Positions 33,323 through 41,835 are shown, counted from the first letter of the stretch. The stretch: DNA of 64,000 bases from Mycobacterium lentiflavum (GCF_022374895.2 NZ_CP092423.2:3720001-3784000), one strand, 5' to 3'. Translations and numbers: made by a program. The notes: generated by a model from the sequence alone, not told the origin.

Positions 33323-33353
33323 TCAGCCCCAGGTGGAGATCACCAGGGGCTGA
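33323..33353 (-). terminator. Stem-loop after the CysQ-like gene
   Basis: TCAGCCCC-A-GGTG pairs with CACC-A-GGGGCTGA around the 5-nt loop GAGAT, interrupted by one A-A mismatch. It lies 16 nt past the stop of the leftward CysQ-like gene. There is no U-run, as is usual for mycobacterial terminators. Confidence 0.6.
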
Positions 33354-33368
33354 ATCCGCGTGGCGGCG

Positions 33369-34097
33369 TTAGCCGGTGACGGCGAGGACCGCTTTCGCCA
33401 GCTCGGGGCGGCAGACCACCACGTCCGGCAACTTCGGATCGGCCTGGTTGTAGCGCAGCGCCGACCCGTCGATGCGGGAGGTGTGCAAGCCGGCCGCACG
33501 CGCCACCGCGACGGGAGCGGCCGAGTCCCACTCGAACTGTCCGCCGGCGTGAACGTAGACATCCGACCGACCCTGGATCACAGATGCGACTTTGGCTCCG
33601 GCAGAACCCATTTCGACCAGTGTGCCGCCCAACGCGTCGCGGACTTCCAGAGCGATCGCCGGTGGACGAGTTCGTGATACGACGATGCGCGGCTTGGCCG
33701 GCGCGGCGGGCGGCGCGGCAACGTCGGGCGTCGCCAACGTGACGCCCTGGGCCGGCAGCGCCACGGCGCCGGCGACTAGCTCACCGGCCTGCCAGAGCGC
33801 GACATGCACCGCCCAGTCGTCGCGTCCGAGCTCGGAGAATTCCCGCGTGCCGTCCAGCGGGTCAACGATCCATACCCGCTCCGAGCGCAGCCGCACCGGG
33901 TCGTCGGCGCCCTCTTCGGACAGGACGGCATCCTGGGGCCGCTCGGCGCCGAGTGCTTGCATCAGAAAGTCGTGGGATCGCTTGTCCCCCGCTGCTTTCC
34001 GTTCGCTCGCGTCGACCTCGGCGAATTCCTCGCGGACCCCGAGCAACAGCTGCCCCGCCTCGGTGGCCAAACGCGCGGCCAGTGCGTGGTCATTCAT
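33369..34097 (-). CDS. cysQ: CysQ-type 3'-phosphoadenosine-5'-phosphate phosphatase (inositol monophosphatase family)
   Basis: A 242-residue Mg-dependent phosphatase of the IMPase superfamily. AVLSEEGADD and the metal motif VWIVDPLDGTREFSELGRDDWAVHVAL are diagnostic, and the C-terminal FEWDSAAPVAVARAAGLHTS gives the last metal Asp (WDSAAP). CysQ hydrolyses PAP/PAPS and also inositol or fructose phosphates in M. tuberculosis. It closely resembles Rv2131c-type CysQ, but a second copy may exist elsewhere, so the symbol is tentative. A sulfotransferase gene is close by. Confidence 0.82.
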   Translation of the reverse strand: MNDHALAARLATEAGQLLLGVREEFAEVDASERKAAGDKRSHDFLMQALGAERPQDAVLSEEGADDPVRLRSERVWIVDPLDGTREFSELGRDDWAVHVALWQAGELVAGAVALPAQGVTLATPDVAAPPAAPAKPRIVVSRTRPPAIALEVRDALGGTLVEMGSAGAKVASVIQGRSDVYVHAGGQFEWDSAAPVAVARAAGLHTSRIDGSALRYNQADPKLPDVVVCRPELAKAVLAVTG

Positions 34098-34226
34098 CGG
34101 TTACTCCTAATCCGTCGCGAGAGTGTCAATACTTCCCTATGTTGGTAGCGTTGACCAAATTTACCGTGCCAAGGTGCTTGACGCAGCCGGCACCCCGCCA
34201 TCGGCATCTGACATAACCTGGAGAAC

Positions 34227-34847
34227 GTGAGCGGCAACGTCTTTGAAACGGGCGGGTTGCGGCACATTCCGCGGGGGCGGCTGACGGCGATCGGCATCGT
34301 CGTGGCCCTTCTACTGGTGGGTGTGCTGATCTTCGCCGGCGTGAAACTGACCCAGGGCCAGCAGAGCACGACGGCCCAGTCCATCAGCCAACCACCCGCC
34401 CCGCCGGACAGCTACGCCATTCCGGGCTGCTACAACCCGTCGGTCCAGCCGAGCCCGCGTCCGAAGAAGCTCACTGTCCTGGGATGTGCGGGTGTTGCCG
34501 TTGCGCTGCAAGACATGTCGTGGAGTTCGTGGGGACCGCAGGGCGCCGACGGCACCGGAACCGCCGTTTTCAAGTTGTGCGATCCGAATTGCGCCACCGG
34601 CGCCCAACTCACGGAACCGGTTGTCGTTCATGCGTGGAATGCGCAGAAGCCACGTCCCGATGCTATTTGCGTGGCCGGCCTCAAGATTTTCAGCGACATG
34701 ATCCTGGCCTTCCCCAAGGACGTCCCGCCCCCCAACGCCCAACAGATCAATACTCAGTACCACGGAATGCCCGCGGTGCACTTCGTCAACTACTCGCCCA
34801 GCGATACCCGCCAGACCGAGTTCATCGGCTACACGTTCTGCAACTGA
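34227..34847 (+). CDS. Membrane-anchored extracytoplasmic protein of unknown function
   Basis: A 206-residue protein with one N-terminal membrane span (LTAIGIVVALLLVGVLIFAGV, residues 20-41) after a short basic cytoplasmic segment. The outer part has six Cys (IPGCYNP, VLGCAGV, KLCDPNC, DAICVAG and the final FCN) that could form three disulfides. No known domain recognised. GTG 34227 start. It is separated from the convergent thiolase gene by a dispersed hairpin element. Confidence 0.7.
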   Translation: MSGNVFETGGLRHIPRGRLTAIGIVVALLLVGVLIFAGVKLTQGQQSTTAQSISQPPAPPDSYAIPGCYNPSVQPSPRPKKLTVLGCAGVAVALQDMSWSSWGPQGADGTGTAVFKLCDPNCATGAQLTEPVVVHAWNAQKPRPDAICVAGLKIFSDMILAFPKDVPPPNAQQINTQYHGMPAVHFVNYSPSDTRQTEFIGYTFCN

Positions 34848-34870
34848 AACGTCTCTGGTACCGCAGACGC

Positions 34871-34930
34871 GCCGAACGTGCTCGCACTGCGGAAAAATCG
34901 GCAAAATCCCGCCGTCAGAGCACGTTCGGC
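34871..34930. repeat. Intergenic element, copy A: variable complementary arms with conserved 34-nt centre
   Basis: Left arm GCCGAACGTGCTC (34871-34883) is the exact complement of right arm GAGCACGTTCGGC (34918-34930). The 34-nt centre matches copy B at 25 of 34 positions, with shared GCAC, GAAAAAT, CGGC and AATCCCG blocks. The inner GCGG/CCGC can also pair. It lies between two convergent genes, fitting a bidirectional terminator, but arms unrelated to copy B suggest compensatory replacement of the stem. Confidence 0.75.
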
Positions 34931-34945
34931 AGAGCGAGAACTCGC

Positions 34946-36121
34946 TTAGACCTCGACGACGACGGCACCGCCCTGGCCACCGCCCGCGCACATCGCGGCA
35001 ACACCGATGCCGCCACCGCGGCGAGCCAGCTCGTAGACCAGCGTCGTGACCATGCGCGCGCCCGAGGCGGCGATGGGGTGGCCGAGGCTGCAGCCACTAC
35101 CGGAGAAGTTGACCTTTTCCTCGTCCAGGCCGTACTCCCGGCAGGCCGCGATCGGCACCGAGGCGAACGCCTCGTTGATCTCCCACAGCGCCACATCCGA
35201 CGGCGACAAGCCGGCCCGCTGCAGCACCTTGCCGATGACCTTCACCGCGCCCAGACCGCAGTCCCGCGCCGGCACACCCGCGGCAGCCCACGCCTTCACC
35301 GTGCCCATCACGTTGAGCTTGTTGGCTTTGGCGTAGTCGCTGTCCACAAGCGCGACGGCCGCAGCGGCGTCGTTGGTGCCGCTGCTGTTGCCCGCGGTGA
35401 TCGAGAAGCCTTCGATCTCCGGGTGCAGCACCTTCAGGCCGGCGAGCTTCTCGATGGTGGTGTCACGACGCGGGTGCTCGTCCACGGCGAACTCGGTGAC
35501 CGAGCCGTCGAACTGGGTGATCTTCAGCGGCAAGATCTCGTCGGCGAACTTGCCGGCGTCCTGGGCCGCGATGGCGCGCTGGTGCGAACGGGCCGCCCAG
35601 GCGTCCATCTCCTCGCGGGTGATCCCGACGCTCTGCGCGGTGTTCCAACCGACGGTGATCGACATGTCCTTGGCGGGCGCATCCGGCGTCTCGACATGCG
35701 TCGGCGGCATCCACCGCTCTTCGAACTTCAGCTCCGGTCCCGGGATGCGCCAGTTCGTCAGCGGCGTCATCGACAGCGACTGCACACCGCCGGCGATCAG
35801 CACCCGCTCCATACCCGAGCCGATCTGCGCCGAGGCGTTGCCGATGGCCGTCAGGCTGCCCGCGCAGTGCCGGTTGACCGACTGACCGGGAACGTGCTCG
35901 AGACCGGTAGCGGTGGCGGCGTAGCGCGCCAAATCCCCACCACCGTAATGTGATTCGGCGAAGATGATGTCGTCGATGTCGGATGGGTCGACGCCGGACC
36001 GGCGGACCGCCTCCGGGAGCACCGCGGTGATCAGGGTCTCCGGCGGTGTGTTGACCAGCGTCCCTTTGAACGAACGGCCAATGGCCGTCCGGACAGCTCC
36101 GACGATGACGGGTGTACCCAT
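34946..36121 (-). CDS. Thiolase (acetyl-CoA acetyltransferase family)
   Basis: A 391-residue thiolase. The nucleophilic Cys is in SVNRHCAGSLTAI (near residue 86). GNSSGTNDAAAAV, WEINEAFASVP, GSGCSLGHPIAASGARM (His active site) and the C-terminal CAGGGQGGAVV loop complete the family set. It cleaves or forms beta-ketoacyl-CoA in fatty acid or sterol side-chain breakdown. Many mycobacterial fadA genes exist; which one this is cannot be told. Upstream, ATACTGTAT near 36172 is a small palindrome in the promoter region. Confidence 0.93.
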   Translation of the reverse strand: MGTPVIVGAVRTAIGRSFKGTLVNTPPETLITAVLPEAVRRSGVDPSDIDDIIFAESHYGGGDLARYAATATGLEHVPGQSVNRHCAGSLTAIGNASAQIGSGMERVLIAGGVQSLSMTPLTNWRIPGPELKFEERWMPPTHVETPDAPAKDMSITVGWNTAQSVGITREEMDAWAARSHQRAIAAQDAGKFADEILPLKITQFDGSVTEFAVDEHPRRDTTIEKLAGLKVLHPEIEGFSITAGNSSGTNDAAAAVALVDSDYAKANKLNVMGTVKAWAAAGVPARDCGLGAVKVIGKVLQRAGLSPSDVALWEINEAFASVPIAACREYGLDEEKVNFSGSGCSLGHPIAASGARMVTTLVYELARRGGGIGVAAMCAGGGQGGAVVVEV

Positions 36122-36268
36122 GTTCTTAACCTCGCTGCGGTGGGCGGTCAGACGACGCGAATCGTATCAAATACTGTATAGGCAATAGTAATGGTCTAAA
36201 TTCGGTACGCCGGGGTCTGTGACGGCGCTAACAATTAAGCGTTTCGGGTAAAAGACGGAGGCCGACCG

Positions 36269-37399
36269 TTGAAGACCAAAGGTGCGCTGGTCTGGGAATT
36301 GAACCAGCCGTGGTCGATCGACGAGATCGAGATCGGCGATCCCCGCCGCGGTGAGGTGACCGTCCAGCTCGAGACGGCCGGCCTGTGTCACTCCGACCAA
36401 CATTTGTTGACCGGCGACTTCCCCATCCCGAGCTTTCCGGTCCTGGGCGGTCATGAGGGCGCCGGCATCATCACCGAGATCGGGGAGGGCGTCGAGAATC
36501 TGGCCGTCGGCGACCACGTGGTGATGTCGTTCATCCCGTCGTGCGGAACGTGCCAGCCGTGCCAGACGGGGCTGCGCAACCTGTGCGACCTCGGTATGGG
36601 CCTGTTGTCCGGCCAATCAGTATCCGACGGGTCCTATCGGGTGACCGCGAAAGGCCAGAACGTCCTGCCTATGTCACTACTGGGGACCTTCTCGCCCTAC
36701 GTGGTGGTGCATCACACCTCGGTGGTCAAGGTCGATCCGACGATCCCGTTCGAAGTCGCCTGCCTGGTGGGCTGCGGGGTGACTACCGGCTTTGGCTCGG
36801 CGGTGCGCAGCGCGGCGGTCAAACCCGGCGAGGACGTCGCGGTCATCGGCATCGGTGGTGTGGGTGTCGCCGCATTGCAAGGCGCCCGAATCGCGGGGGC
36901 CCGAAGGATATTCGCGGTCGATCCGTTCGACTGGAAGCGTGAGCAGGCGTTGAAGTTCGGCGCCACAGCGGCTTTCGCCGATGTCGCCAGCGCCTTCGCC
37001 CGCATCGCGGAGGCGACGCGCGGCTTCATGTGCCACAAGGTGATCGTCACCGTCGGCCGCACCGAGGGCAGCGAAGTCGAATCCTGGATGGGCCTGACCG
37101 CCAAGGGCGGGGTGTGTTGCCTCACCGCGATGGGGGGCGTGATGGACACCGACGTCACGCTGAATCTGGCCGGGCTGTCGCTGCTCCAGAAAAGCTTGCA
37201 GGGCAGCATCTTTGGCGGAGGCAACCCACAACACGACATCCCGGCGATTCTCCAGCTTTACCAACTGGGTCAGATCAACCTCGACGACATGGTGACCCGT
37301 GAATACCGCCTCGAGCAGGTCAACGATGGGTATCGCGACATGCTCGAGGGCCGCAACATTCGCGGCGTCATCCGTTTCACCGACGCCGACAGGGTTTGA
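36269..37399 (+). CDS. NDMA-dependent (mycofactocin-type) zinc alcohol dehydrogenase
   Basis: A 376-residue zinc medium-chain dehydrogenase. Catalytic zinc ligands are in ETAGLCHSDQH and LGGHEGAG; structural zinc Cys are in SCGTCQPCQTGLRNLC. NAD site is VAVIGIGGVGVAALQGA. The tight match of the N-terminal KGALVWELNQPWSI and GMGLLSGQ segments to NDMA-dependent alcohol dehydrogenases suggests a tightly bound cofactor re-oxidised through mycofactocin. Start is TTG 36269 with CGGAGG 7 nt upstream. It may oxidise alcohols from P450 products. Confidence 0.88.
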   Translation: MKTKGALVWELNQPWSIDEIEIGDPRRGEVTVQLETAGLCHSDQHLLTGDFPIPSFPVLGGHEGAGIITEIGEGVENLAVGDHVVMSFIPSCGTCQPCQTGLRNLCDLGMGLLSGQSVSDGSYRVTAKGQNVLPMSLLGTFSPYVVVHHTSVVKVDPTIPFEVACLVGCGVTTGFGSAVRSAAVKPGEDVAVIGIGGVGVAALQGARIAGARRIFAVDPFDWKREQALKFGATAAFADVASAFARIAEATRGFMCHKVIVTVGRTEGSEVESWMGLTAKGGVCCLTAMGGVMDTDVTLNLAGLSLLQKSLQGSIFGGGNPQHDIPAILQLYQLGQINLDDMVTREYRLEQVNDGYRDMLEGRNIRGVIRFTDADRV

Positions 37400-37412
37400 T
37401 CGCGCCGCTTTG

Positions 37413-37474
37413 CCGCGAGCGTAACGGCACGGTGAAAAATTCGGCGGAATCCCGACGTGGCGTTACGCTCGCGG
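37413..37474. repeat. Intergenic element, copy B: variable complementary arms with conserved 34-nt centre
   Basis: Arms CCGCGAGCGTAACG (37413-37426) and CGTTACGCTCGCGG (37461-37474) are exact complements, 14 bp. The 34-nt centre aligns without gaps to copy A (25/34). An inner CACG/CGTG also pairs. It follows the stop of the alcohol dehydrogenase gene, so it could terminate that transcript. Confidence 0.75.
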
Positions 37475-37498
37475 GCCTGGCGTGAGCACAATGAGTCC

Positions 37499-37885
37499 AT
37501 GACCACCCCCGTAGCCCAGCGTGAGGCCCAGACCGCCGCATACCGAATCGCAGCGATGTTGCTGGGTGTCGGCACCGTGCACTTCCTCGCCCCCAAACCG
37601 TTCGACACAATCGTCCCCGTCGAGCTGCCGGGAGATCCGCGCTTCTACACCTACGCATCGGGTGTCGCCGAGATTGCCACCGGCGCCTTGCTGGTGCCGC
37701 GACAGACTCGCCGGTTCGCCGCGCTGGCCGCCGTCCTACTGTTCATCGGGGTCTTCCCGGCCAATGTCAACATGTGCCGGTTGTGGTGGAACAAGCCGTG
37801 GCCGATGCGCATCGCCGCCTTCGCCCGGCTGCCGCTTCAGATTCCGATGATCACCACGGCGCTGAAAATCATGCGCAACAGCTAA
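37499..37885 (+). CDS. DoxX-like small membrane protein
   Basis: A 128-residue protein with four hydrophobic segments (AAMLLGVGTVHFL, ASGVAEIATGALL, FAALAAVLLFIGVF, LPLQIPMITTAL). The pattern GVGTVHFLAPKPFD and FPANVNM fits small DoxX/DUF-type membrane proteins of mycobacteria. ATG 37499 is used. It lies 12 nt before the DMT transporter gene, so the two are probably cotranscribed. Function is unknown. Confidence 0.8.
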   Translation: MTTPVAQREAQTAAYRIAAMLLGVGTVHFLAPKPFDTIVPVELPGDPRFYTYASGVAEIATGALLVPRQTRRFAALAAVLLFIGVFPANVNMCRLWWNKPWPMRIAAFARLPLQIPMITTALKIMRNS

Positions 37886-37897
37886 CCGGAGCATTCG

Positions 37898-38809
37898 ATG
37901 AAAACCACCGGAATCGCGGTGCTACTCGCGTTGGCGGCCGCCTTGATGATCGGCATCGGAGACGTCCTAGAACAGCGATCCGCTAGGCAGGTCACCGATA
38001 AACCGGTCAGCACCCCGGCGCTATTCCATCGCCTGCTGCGCGATCGCCGTTGGTGGCTAGGCAGTCTCGTGGCCGCCGCCGGGTTCGGGCTGCAGGCCGC
38101 GGCGCTCGGCCTAGGTTCGGTGGTTCTCGTGCAGGCGCTGTCGGTGACTTCGCTGCTGTTCGCGCTGCTCATCAGCAGCACGGCGAATCACCGCAAAATA
38201 TCACGCTGGCAAGCTATTTGGGCCGTACTGCTCGTTGCTGCCGTCGCAGTGGTGGTGACCGTCGGCAACCCGCAGGCCGGCACTCCCCGCGGGTCGATCA
38301 AGACATGGGTGATCGTGGCCTTGATCCTGGGCCCAGCCCTGATCGTGTGTGTGATCGGTGCTCGCTTGTCCTCGGGCTGGCTCAGCGCGTTGCTGCTGGG
38401 TCTCATGTCGGGCGCGCTGTGGGGCCTTTTTTCGGTGCTGACGAAGGGCGTGGTGGACCAACTCGGCCGCGGCATTCCGGAGCTGTTGCGAACGCCGGAG
38501 TTGTATGTGTGGGCGGTGCTGGGGATCGCCGCGACGGCCTGGGAGCAGTCGGCGTTTCGGGCCGGCCCGCTGACCGCGTCGCTGCCCGCGGTGACGGTCG
38601 CCGAGCCGCTCGTCGGCTCGGTGCTCGGCGTCACCGTGCTGGGCGAGACGTTGAGCACCAACCACGTCGGCATGGTTGTGCTCGGTATGTCGGTGGCGGT
38701 GATGATCGCCGCGGCAGTGGCGCTGGCGCGCAGCCAGGCCGCCGAAGTCCCGGCCACCGATGCTTCGACCGACGTCCGATCAACTTCTCGGCGAACCGAT
38801 CCGGTGTAA
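37898..38809 (+). CDS. DMT-superfamily (EamA-like) transporter
   Basis: A 303-residue protein with about nine or ten membrane helices in two similar halves, as in DMT-superfamily permeases. MIGIGDVLEQRSAR and the later VAEPLVGSVLGVTVLGETLS resemble mycobacterial drug/metabolite transporter-like proteins. The last 25 residues are hydrophilic and overlap the convergent VOC gene by 30 bp. The substrate is unknown. Confidence 0.85.
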   Translation: MKTTGIAVLLALAAALMIGIGDVLEQRSARQVTDKPVSTPALFHRLLRDRRWWLGSLVAAAGFGLQAAALGLGSVVLVQALSVTSLLFALLISSTANHRKISRWQAIWAVLLVAAVAVVVTVGNPQAGTPRGSIKTWVIVALILGPALIVCVIGARLSSGWLSALLLGLMSGALWGLFSVLTKGVVDQLGRGIPELLRTPELYVWAVLGIAATAWEQSAFRAGPLTASLPAVTVAEPLVGSVLGVTVLGETLSTNHVGMVVLGMSVAVMIAAAVALARSQAAEVPATDASTDVRSTSRRTDPV

Positions 38810-39148
38810 GGTCCCGTCGGGATCGATGTAGGCGAATTCCCGTAAGCCATAAGGTGTATCGACCGGTTCCACCAGGCGGCCCTCGAGATCCTGCAGCGCC
38901 GCCCACTCCCCGTAAAGGGCGTCGGCGTCGCTGACATAGAAGTACACGCTGGATGCCGTGCGCAGCGGATCGTGTTCGGCCCACTCGCTGAGGTGCATCG
39001 ACACCGAGCCGCGGTCGACGAAGCCGTAGCGCTCCGGACCTTCGTAGCTGTGGGCATCGAAACCGAGTCGCCGGTAACGGTCCAAGGCGATGTCGAGATC
39101 TCGAACGGGAATGATCGGGGCCACCGAGGCGAAATCGATTTCGGGCAC
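38780..39148 (-). CDS. VOC-family (glyoxalase/bleomycin resistance-like) protein
   Basis: A 122-residue single-domain VOC fold protein. PIIPVRDLDIALDRYRRLGF is the classic first beta-alpha unit, and FAYIDPDGTLHRIG the metal-side strand. MHLSEWAEHDP gives the early His. It resembles bleomycin-binding proteins more than glyoxalase I. Start is GTG 39148. It would act as a dimer in the cytosol; the ligand is unknown. Confidence 0.88.
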   Translation of the reverse strand: MPEIDFASVAPIIPVRDLDIALDRYRRLGFDAHSYEGPERYGFVDRGSVSMHLSEWAEHDPLRTASSVYFYVSDADALYGEWAALQDLEGRLVEPVDTPYGLREFAYIDPDGTLHRIGSPRS

Positions 39149-39238
39149 AACTTGAGTCTGTCAGCTCGGTCGTGCCGATGGCGCCGGCGAACGCTGTCGT
39201 ATGCTCCACCCGAGTCGACCGCAGCAGGAAGGCACTCA

Positions 39239-39994
39239 ATGACGAGTCAGCTACCAGCCTTCGCCGCAGTCGCCGCCACCGTGATGCTGGCGGCGGCTTG
39301 CGACAGCAACGGGGGTGGCACCGGCACCCCCTCCTTATCGTCGCCCCCAACGAGCGCCTCGAAACAAGCGGTCGCGCCGGCGGCACTCGTGGACCTCTTG
39401 CTCACTCCCGCCGACGTCGACAGTGTTCTCGGAGTTACCGGCTCGAGGACCGACAAGGTGTCCGACTCGCTGCAAGAAGACCCAACCGCCGGGATGGGCC
39501 CGAAGGGCTTCAGGTTCCCGGAGGAATGCTTGTACATCACCGGACCTGCCCTCGCGCCGGTATACGCCAACAGCGGGAGCACATCGGTGCACGGCGAGAG
39601 AATCACCGAACCCACGGGCGGATCGGGTGAGTCGAGCCCTGATGCAAACCAGTATGTGGTGATGTTTCCGGCCGCCCAGCAGGCGAGCGCCTTCTTCAGC
39701 ACCTCCGCCCAGCGCTGGCCCGCGTGTGCCAACCGCCAAGGCACCGTTCCCGACGGCGCGAATTCCCCGGGCTTCCAATGGACGGTGGGTCCGGTTTCCA
39801 ATCAAAACGGAGTTCTGAGCACGACCGTGTCCGTAAACCTCATCAAGGATGGCGAGCACATCGTCAAGACGTGCCAAAGAGCGCTGACCGTACGCAACAA
39901 CGTCGCGATCGACGTTGACGGCTGTCGCCAAAACCCCGGCAACGTGGGCGTCGACATCGCCAATCTAATCGCCGGCAAAGTCGACAAACAGTAG
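39239..39994 (+). CDS. PknH-like sensor-domain lipoprotein, first of tandem pair
   Basis: A 251-residue lipoprotein with lipobox LAAAC (Cys 21) and a PknH_C-type extracellular domain. Family features are LLLTPADVDSVLGVTGSRTDK, FRFPEECLYITGPALAPVYANSG, a VVMFPAAQQASAFFSTSAQRWPAC stretch (quoted only by its ends: VVMFP, RWPAC), and ALTVRNNVAIDVDGCR. The Cys residues (CLYI, PACA, CQRA, DGCR) suggest two disulfides. It binds an unknown ligand outside the membrane. ATG 39239 is used with AGGAAGG upstream. It is about 65% identical by eye to the next gene. Confidence 0.87.
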   Translation: MTSQLPAFAAVAATVMLAAACDSNGGGTGTPSLSSPPTSASKQAVAPAALVDLLLTPADVDSVLGVTGSRTDKVSDSLQEDPTAGMGPKGFRFPEECLYITGPALAPVYANSGSTSVHGERITEPTGGSGESSPDANQYVVMFPAAQQASAFFSTSAQRWPACANRQGTVPDGANSPGFQWTVGPVSNQNGVLSTTVSVNLIKDGEHIVKTCQRALTVRNNVAIDVDGCRQNPGNVGVDIANLIAGKVDKQ

Positions 39995-40118
39995 GCGCTG
40001 CGGCCTCGGCTTGAATTCAGTCCTGCGCCGCTGCCGTATGCTCCATCCGCAAACACCCTCTGAATAGCCACGCGCGTAGTGCGCGCAACGCTCGACCCCA
40101 GCCAGGAAGGCACCAACG

Positions 40119-40877
40119 ATGCGTCCATTTGCAGTCGCCGCCGCCGTCGCGACTACCGGAATACTGGTCGCTGCCTGCGGCGGTAGCAACGGCGGTGGCA
40201 GCGCTTCGCCGTCGACCACCACCACGACCTCGTCGAAGCCTCCCCTGGCGCAGGCCGCGCTGGCGAGTCTCTTGCTCACTCCCGCCGAAGTCGACAGCGT
40301 GCTGGGTGTCACGGGTTCAAAGACCGACAAGACATTCGACACGCTCCAAGAGGACAAAAGCACTGAGGTGTTCCCCAAGGGATACAAGTTCCCCGCCGAG
40401 TGCCTCTACATCACCGGCGAGGGTTTGACGCCCGTTTACACCGGCAGCGGCAACACCGCGGTACACGGGGAGCGTGACATTGCGCCGATCCCCGCGGGGT
40501 CGAATGATCCCAACCCTGACATCAGCCAATTCGTGGTGCTGTTTCCGTCCGCCGACCAGGCAAATGCCTTCTTCAACACATCCGCCCAGCGTTGGCCCGC
40601 CTGCGCCAACCACCAGGAAACCGTCCCCGCCGGCGGGGATCCGGACGCCCCGGACATTCAGTGGAAGGTCGGACCGGTTTCCAACAGCAACGGAATCCTG
40701 AGCACCACGGTGAGCGTGAGTCTGAGCAAGGGCAGCGACACAATGGCTCAGAGCTGCCAACGTGCGCTGACGGTACGCAACAACGTCGTGATCGACACCG
40801 AAGCGTGCCGTAAGGATCCGGGTGACGCTGGCGTCAGCGTCGCCAAACAGATCGCGGCCAAAGTCGACAAGCAGTAG
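40119..40877 (+). CDS. PknH-like sensor-domain lipoprotein, second of tandem pair
   Basis: A 252-residue paralogue of the preceding gene. It has lipobox LVAACG, then LLLTPAEVDSVLGVTGSKTDK, FPAECLYITGEGLTPVYTGSG and ALTVRNNVVIDTEACR at matching positions. Signal and linker (Thr/Ser-rich STTTTTSSKPP) have diverged most. The upstream leaders are also duplicated (GTATGCTCCA and AGGAAGGCAC in both), so the copy includes its promoter region. The pair may sense different ligands or be redundant. Confidence 0.87.
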   Translation: MRPFAVAAAVATTGILVAACGGSNGGGSASPSTTTTTSSKPPLAQAALASLLLTPAEVDSVLGVTGSKTDKTFDTLQEDKSTEVFPKGYKFPAECLYITGEGLTPVYTGSGNTAVHGERDIAPIPAGSNDPNPDISQFVVLFPSADQANAFFNTSAQRWPACANHQETVPAGGDPDAPDIQWKVGPVSNSNGILSTTVSVSLSKGSDTMAQSCQRALTVRNNVVIDTEACRKDPGDAGVSVAKQIAAKVDKQ

Positions 40878-40961
40878 CCGTCGCGCGTCAGTTCCCCTGG
40901 CGTTCAGTCGATTCGAGCAAGCCCGACACGACAGCCGAGACTTTGGTAAGAATGGGTTGCT

Positions 40962-41468
40962 ATGCCGCGCTCATTCGACGTCTCGACCGAATCGCCCGCC
41001 AGCGTTGAACAGATCTATTGGGCGTTCAGTCGCGAGGACTACTGGCTGGCCCGGATCGCCCTGGGGGACGCCGCGACCACCACACTGGACTCGCTGGATG
41101 TCGACCCCGCCGGCAGGGTGACGGTGCGGGTAACGCAGCACGTGGGACGCCAGCTACTGCCCGGCCCGGTCGCCAAATTCGCACCCGGCGAGCTGAAACT
41201 CGTCCATGAGGAGACGTGGAAACCCAACGGCGACGGCCAGGTGCTCGGGCAGGTCAACGTCTCGACTTCGCCCGGGGTAGGCGGGGCCCGCGCGGAAGCT
41301 TGGCTGGAGCCCATCGGCGACGGCACACAGTTGCGGTTCGCGGTCAAAGTGCACGTCAAAATCCCATTGGTGGGCGGCAAACTCGAGAAGACTCTCGGCG
41401 CAGGTTTGTCTGACAGCATCCCCGCGGTGCAGCGCTTCACCACCACCTGGATCGCCGACCACTCCTAG
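40962..41468 (+). CDS. DUF2505-family (START/SRPBCC-like) protein
   Basis: A 168-residue protein. MPRSFDVSTESPASVEQIYWAFSREDYWLARI and LVHEETWKP match mycobacterial DUF2505 proteins, which are expected to fold as SRPBCC lipid- or steroid-binding cups (first part cited only to mark the region). There is no signal peptide. No catalytic residue is evident. It is probably monocistronic, with the lipoprotein gene 84 nt upstream. Confidence 0.85.
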   Translation: MPRSFDVSTESPASVEQIYWAFSREDYWLARIALGDAATTTLDSLDVDPAGRVTVRVTQHVGRQLLPGPVAKFAPGELKLVHEETWKPNGDGQVLGQVNVSTSPGVGGARAEAWLEPIGDGTQLRFAVKVHVKIPLVGGKLEKTLGAGLSDSIPAVQRFTTTWIADHS

Positions 41469-41576
41469 GGAGCCCGCTGCCCCGGCGCTTCGCCCCTTGC
41501 CATGCAAGTGCGTCGAGGTGTTAGCTCTGTACTCGTTAGCAACCAATGCTGTTTGGCTAGTGAGAGGCTTTGCCCG

Positions 41577-41819
41577 ATGCTTCGTCAGATGTTCACCGTG
41601 GTAGCAATTGCGCTAGGGATAGCGGTGGCGCCCGCAGCTCACGCGGCCCCGTCCACCACTACAACGTCTCCTGCACCGACGACGGGTTCGAGCGTCTATT
41701 ACCCGAACTGCAAGGCCGCCTGCGATGCCGGTGCGGCTCCGATTTATCGGGGGCAGCCGGGCTATCGGCCCCCTCTCGACCGTGACAGCGACGGCATTGC
41801 CTGCGAGATATGCCATTGA
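41577..41819 (+). CDS. Secreted excalibur calcium-binding domain protein
   Basis: An 80-residue secreted protein. The signal peptide runs to AHAAP, followed by a Thr/Ser/Pro linker. The C-terminal excalibur domain reads VYYPNCKAACDAGAAPIYRG then PLDRDSDGIACE, with the DxDxDGxxCE calcium loop. Three Cys (NCKA, AACD, IACE) include an extra one, and the normal end CE is extended to CEICH by a 16-bp duplication. GAGAGG at 41562-41567 supports ATG 41577. It probably works at the cell surface. Confidence 0.88.
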   Translation: MLRQMFTVVAIALGIAVAPAAHAAPSTTTTSPAPTTGSSVYYPNCKAACDAGAAPIYRGQPGYRPPLDRDSDGIACEICH

Positions 41820-41835
41820 CGAGATATGCCATTGA
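41805..41835. repeat. 16-bp tandem duplication spanning the excalibur stop codon
   Basis: GAGATATGCCATTGA occurs at 41805-41819 and 41821-41835, with period 16. The first copy encodes the last residues and stop of the excalibur gene. The second copy is in the leader of the next gene and supplies part of its ribosome-site context (ATTGAGAGGG). Confidence 0.7.
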
